Shown: positions 5,492 through 7,696 of the stretch, piece by piece
How the letters are laid out: every line of letters begins with the position of its first letter
Numbering within the stretch: position 1 is the first letter of the stretch
Source of the DNA: Bradyrhizobium sp.
Lineage (GTDB): Bacteria; Pseudomonadota; Alphaproteobacteria; Rhizobiales; Xanthobacteraceae
DNA: 7,696 bases
Reading direction: 5' to 3'
Assembly: GCA_028290165.1 (NCBI GenBank)
Contig: JAQGKJ010000330.1
Coordinates: 1 to 7,696, forward strand
The notes under the pieces: model-generated
What the model saw: the letters and a program-made list of their open reading frames with translations, nothing else
The model's database searches: none
Told to the model about the DNA's origin: nothing
Translations under genes and position numbers: made by a program

Positions 5492-6372
5492 TATTTCCGA
5501 AGCCCAAATTTTCCGAGCCCAAGAAATTCCGCGCTGCGCGCCTTGACGTCCACTTCGCGCGTGACGCGCCCGGTCAGCTCGGATGACGCAAGGCCTTTCA
5601 GGGTTTTCAGCGACTGGCCATCGCGCAGCGCTTTCAGCGTCTCGTACACCGCTTGCGTTGCCGCAGCGAACGGGGCGTGGCCCTGCAGCGCGATCCGCAC
5701 CCGCTGGTTGGCAAGATAATCGAGGTCGATCATATCCTCGGGAAAACCACCCATAACGATCGGCAGTTTCGTCGCGGCCGCGATCGCTTCCAATTCGCGG
5801 CGGGTTTTGAGTCCGGTGAGGAACAACGCGTCGACGCCGGTGCCTTCATAGGCCACCGCGCGCGCGATCGCGTCATCGAGGCCGGAGATCAACACCGCGC
5901 CCGTGCGCGCCATGATGACCAGCGCCGGATCATCCCGCGCGTCCACCGCCGCCTTCATCTTGCCGACGCCCTCTTCCAGCGGAATCAGTTGCGTCGCGCT
6001 CTGCTCGAAGGCCTGCGGCAGCAGGGTGTCCTCGATGGTCAGGCCGGCGGCGCCCGCCGTCTCCAGTTCCTCAACCGTGCGGCGGACATTCATCGCATTG
6101 CCGTAGCCGTGGTCAGCATCGACCAGCACCGGCAGGGGTGCCGCGCGCGACATCCGGCGCATTTGCTCGGCGAGTTCGGTCAGCGTTATCAGTGCGATAT
6201 CGGGATCGCCTAACACCGCGAGCGAAGCGACCGATCCCCCGAACATGCCGACCTCGAAACCGAGATCCTGCGCGATGCGGATCGAAATCGCGTCATAGAC
6301 CGACCCCGGACGAATGCAGCTCGCTCGGGTCAGGATCAAACGCAGGGCATCGCGGCGCTTGCGGAAGGTCAT
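5491..6372 (-). CDS. Oxaloacetate decarboxylase, PEP mutase/isocitrate lyase superfamily (PA4872 type)
   Basis: This 293-residue enzyme is predicted to decarboxylate oxaloacetate to pyruvate and CO2 with Mg2+ (EC 4.1.1.112), in the cytoplasm. It follows P. aeruginosa PA4872 closely: GGSVASL (45-51), [10 protein letters not shown] with the metal-binding aspartates 85/87 (84-93), TIEDTLLPQ (112-120), EEGVGK (133-138), an IMARTGA segment (153-159) and GHAPFAAA with His232 (231-238). That last histidine matches the residue that marks the decarboxylase group. The 2-methylisocitrate lyase loop Cys (KKCGH motif) is replaced by the TLLPQ region, so it should not cleave methylisocitrate. ATG 6372 is supported by AAGGGG eight bases upstream. 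It lies downstream of pccA on the same strand and overlaps the acylphosphatase gene by one base. Confidence 0.88.
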   Translation of the reverse strand: MTFRKRRDALRLILTRASCIRPGSVYDAISIRIAQDLGFEVGMFGGSVASLAVLGDPDIALITLTELAEQMRRMSRAAPLPVLVDADHGYGNAMNVRRTVEELETAGAAGLTIEDTLLPQAFEQSATQLIPLEEGVGKMKAAVDARDDPALVIMARTGAVLISGLDDAIARAVAYEGTGVDALFLTGLKTRRELEAIAAATKLPIVMGGFPEDMIDLDYLANQRVRIALQGHAPFAAATQAVYETLKALRDGQSLKTLKGLASSELTGRVTREVDVKARSAEFLGLGKFGLRK

Positions 6373-6393
6373 CGGTAACCCCTTAGAGTTTGT

Positions 6394-6476
6394 CGTGATT
6401 GCGAGAAGCGAAGCGACGAAGCAATCCAGAACTGTCGTATCCCGACATGGATTGCTTCGCTACGCTCGCAATGACG
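6394..6476. repeat. Dispersed palindromic repeat (Bradyrhizobium type)
   Basis: A left arm (about 6394-6428, gattgcgagaagcgaagc...gaagcaatcca) and a right arm (6448-6476, tggattgcttcgctacgctc then gcaatgacg) are near-complementary around a ~19-base centre. The element can form a long imperfect hairpin. Translated, it gives the ARSEATKQS / LLRYARNDG strings familiar as spurious annotations in Bradyrhizobium and Rhodopseudomonas genomes, where this repeat family is scattered between genes. It fills most of the 122-base gap between pccA and the decarboxylase gene and could affect mRNA processing or partial termination there. Confidence 0.85.
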
Positions 6477-6489
6477 GTCTTTCCGTCAT
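6471..6489. terminator. 7-bp perfect hairpin just after pccA
   Basis: The arms atgacgg and ccgtcat pair perfectly around the loop tcttt, six bases beyond the pccA stop on the minus strand, and overlap the right edge of the palindromic repeat. It could weaken transcription past pccA. No T-run follows, so full termination is doubtful. Confidence 0.4.
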
Positions 6490-6494
6490 GCGGC

Positions 6495-7696
6495 TCAAGC
6501 GAATTCGAGAATCAGCGCATCCACCGCCAGCGTGGCGCCGGCGGTGGCGTGAATTTTCTTAACCGTGCCGTCGCGCTCGGCGCGCAGCACGTTCTGCATC
6601 TTCATCGCCTCGACCACCGCCAGCGTCTCGCCGGCTTTCACCTCCTGGCCTTCGGCGACCGCGATCGACACCACGAGCCCCGGCATCGGGCACAGCAGTT
6701 TCTTTCCGGTGTCGGCCTTGGCGCCGACCGGCATCAGCCGGGCAGCTGCGGCCTCGGTGTCGGTGAAGACATTGACCGCGACCTCATAGCCCTGATGCGC
6801 CAGCCGGAAGCCATTCGGAATGGGGCGCACCTGCATCGCCACCAGATGGCCGTCGATGGTGCCCTGCCAGACCGCTTCACCCGGCGTCCACGGCGAGACC
6901 AGATGATGCGGATTGCCGAGCGTGCCGTCGGCGCCGACAAAACGCACCACGATGGCGTCGGTTTCGCGGGCGACATCGAGCGCGATCTCGTTGCGCTCCA
7001 GCCACACTGCGCGGCGGCGCTCCCGCTGCACCAGCCGGCCGTTCATCTGGCCGGAAATCTGCCGCTTGCGTTCGCCGAGCACGTGATCGATGGCGGCCGC
7101 AACCGCGGCGAGCCGGCGCGCGACTTCGCCTTCGGGCGCGCGAACCGCAAATCCCTTCGGAAACTCTTCGGCGATAAATCCCGTGGAAAGATTGCCCTCG
7201 CGCCAGCGCGGATGCAGCATCAGCGCCGACAGGAACGGAATGTTGTGGCGGATGCCGTCGATGTAGAATGAATCGAGCGCGGTCGCCTGCGCCTCGATCG
7301 CGGCGGCGCGTGACGGCGCATGCGTCACGAGCTTGGCGATCATCGGATCGTAATAGATCGAGATCTCGCCACCCTCCTGCACGCCGGTGTCGTTGCGCAC
7401 CGTAATGCCATTCGCAGAGCTTTCGAGCGGCGGGCGGTATTTGACCAGCCGCCCGATCGACGGCAGGAAGTTGCGGAACGGGTCCTCCGCATAGACCCGC
7501 GTCTCCACCGCCCATCCGGTCAGCGTGACGTCCTTTTGCTTCAGCGCCAGCTTTTCGCCCGCGGCCACCCGGATCATCTGTTCGACCAGGTCGACGCCGG
7601 TGATCAGTTCGGTGACGGGATGCTCGACCTGCAGCCGGGTGTTCATTTCGATGAAGAACACGTCCTTGCCATCGGAGACGAATTCGATGGTGCCGG
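6495..7696 (-). CDS. pccA: Propionyl-CoA carboxylase alpha subunit, C-terminal part
   Basis: The 3' two-thirds of a biotin-dependent carboxylase alpha subunit is present; the reading frame runs off the right edge, so the true start lies outside. The visible part begins GTIEFVSDGKDVFFIEMNTR and includes the biotin carboxylase active-site segment EMNTRLQVEHPVTE (7608-7649), the RVYAEDP and YYDPMIAKL carboxylase C-terminal motifs, an alpha-beta interaction (BT) region, and the biotinyl domain with PMPG and EAMKM. The biotin-carrying lysine is encoded at 6600-6602, 34 residues from the end, as is typical. The long middle with IDGIRHNIPFLSALM and FIAEEFPKGF follows the PccA of alphaproteobacteria, favouring propionyl-CoA over acetyl-CoA as substrate. 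Product: (S)-methylmalonyl-CoA, leading to succinyl-CoA. pccB is not in view. Confidence 0.92.
   Translation of the reverse strand, partial: GTIEFVSDGKDVFFIEMNTRLQVEHPVTELITGVDLVEQMIRVAAGEKLALKQKDVTLTGWAVETRVYAEDPFRNFLPSIGRLVKYRPPLESSANGITVRNDTGVQEGGEISIYYDPMIAKLVTHAPSRAAAIEAQATALDSFYIDGIRHNIPFLSALMLHPRWREGNLSTGFIAEEFPKGFAVRAPEGEVARRLAAVAAAIDHVLGERKRQISGQMNGRLVQRERRRAVWLERNEIALDVARETDAIVVRFVGADGTLGNPHHLVSPWTPGEAVWQGTIDGHLVAMQVRPIPNGFRLAHQGYEVAVNVFTDTEAAAARLMPVGAKADTGKKLLCPMPGLVVSIAVAEGQEVKAGETLAVVEAMKMQNVLRAERDGTVKKIHATAGATLAVDALILEFA

Noticed and set aside
5653..6213. 186-residue plus-strand open frame opposite the oxaloacetate decarboxylase gene
   Set aside because: His/Arg-rich antisense shadow of a well-conserved enzyme.
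5491..6372. 2-methylisocitrate lyase (PrpB) as the function, given the pccA neighbour
   Set aside because: The catalytic KKCGH-type loop is absent and the sequence follows the PA4872 decarboxylase group, including the histidine near the C-terminal end of the barrel.
6399..7271. 290-residue plus-strand open frame opposite pccA
   Set aside because: It starts in the dispersed repeat (EAKRRSNPELS type translation) and then runs antisense to pccA.
1..7696. CRISPR arrays, complete insertion sequences, toxin-antitoxin or phage-defence loci
   Set aside because: No regularly spaced repeats, transposase or defence-type domains were seen on either strand.

Overview
The window looks like chromosomal DNA from a Bradyrhizobium/Rhodopseudomonas-type alphaproteobacterium. 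The evidence is high GC with GC-rich third codon positions, close resemblance (by recognition only) of several products to Bradyrhizobiaceae proteins, and a dispersed palindromic repeat (6394-6476) of the kind scattered through these genomes. No tools were used, so the taxonomy and product names rest on motifs and memory of the families.

Layout: positions 1-890 are an AT-richer, gene-poor stretch. It holds two adjacent small genes on the minus strand that appear broken by frameshifts (about 19-539), then about 350 bases with no convincing gene. It ends at the 3' end of a tRNA-Leu(GAG) gene (891-975, minus), which makes it a plausible relic of a mobile island. Next come a short stand-alone FliN-type protein (1076-1345, minus) and, divergently, lipB (1388-2113, plus). 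lipB converges on a small secreted protein gene (2151-2441, minus). An exported class II aldolase-family protein (2586-3458, minus) is divergent from a small cupin (3634-4062, plus). A DoxX-family membrane protein (4178-4645, plus) and a Tyr/Gly-rich exported protein (4819-5148, plus) follow. The right end is a minus-strand group: the 3' part of pccA (propionyl-CoA carboxylase alpha subunit, running off the window), a PA4872-type oxaloacetate decarboxylase, and an acylphosphatase whose start codon overlaps the decarboxylase stop by one base.

How the genes fit together: the right-hand cluster is the only clear functional grouping. Propionyl-CoA carboxylation feeds the C4 acid pool, and the neighbouring enzyme would decarboxylate oxaloacetate to pyruvate. 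The acylphosphatase is translationally coupled to it, but its role there is unknown. The other genes look like ordinary housekeeping or lineage-specific chromosomal genes.

I found no convincing new biological system. The items most worth checking are the decayed gene pair beside tRNA-Leu, the signal peptide on the class II aldolase, a possible overlooked gene opposite the doxX 3' end, and the repeat inserted between pccA and the decarboxylase gene.
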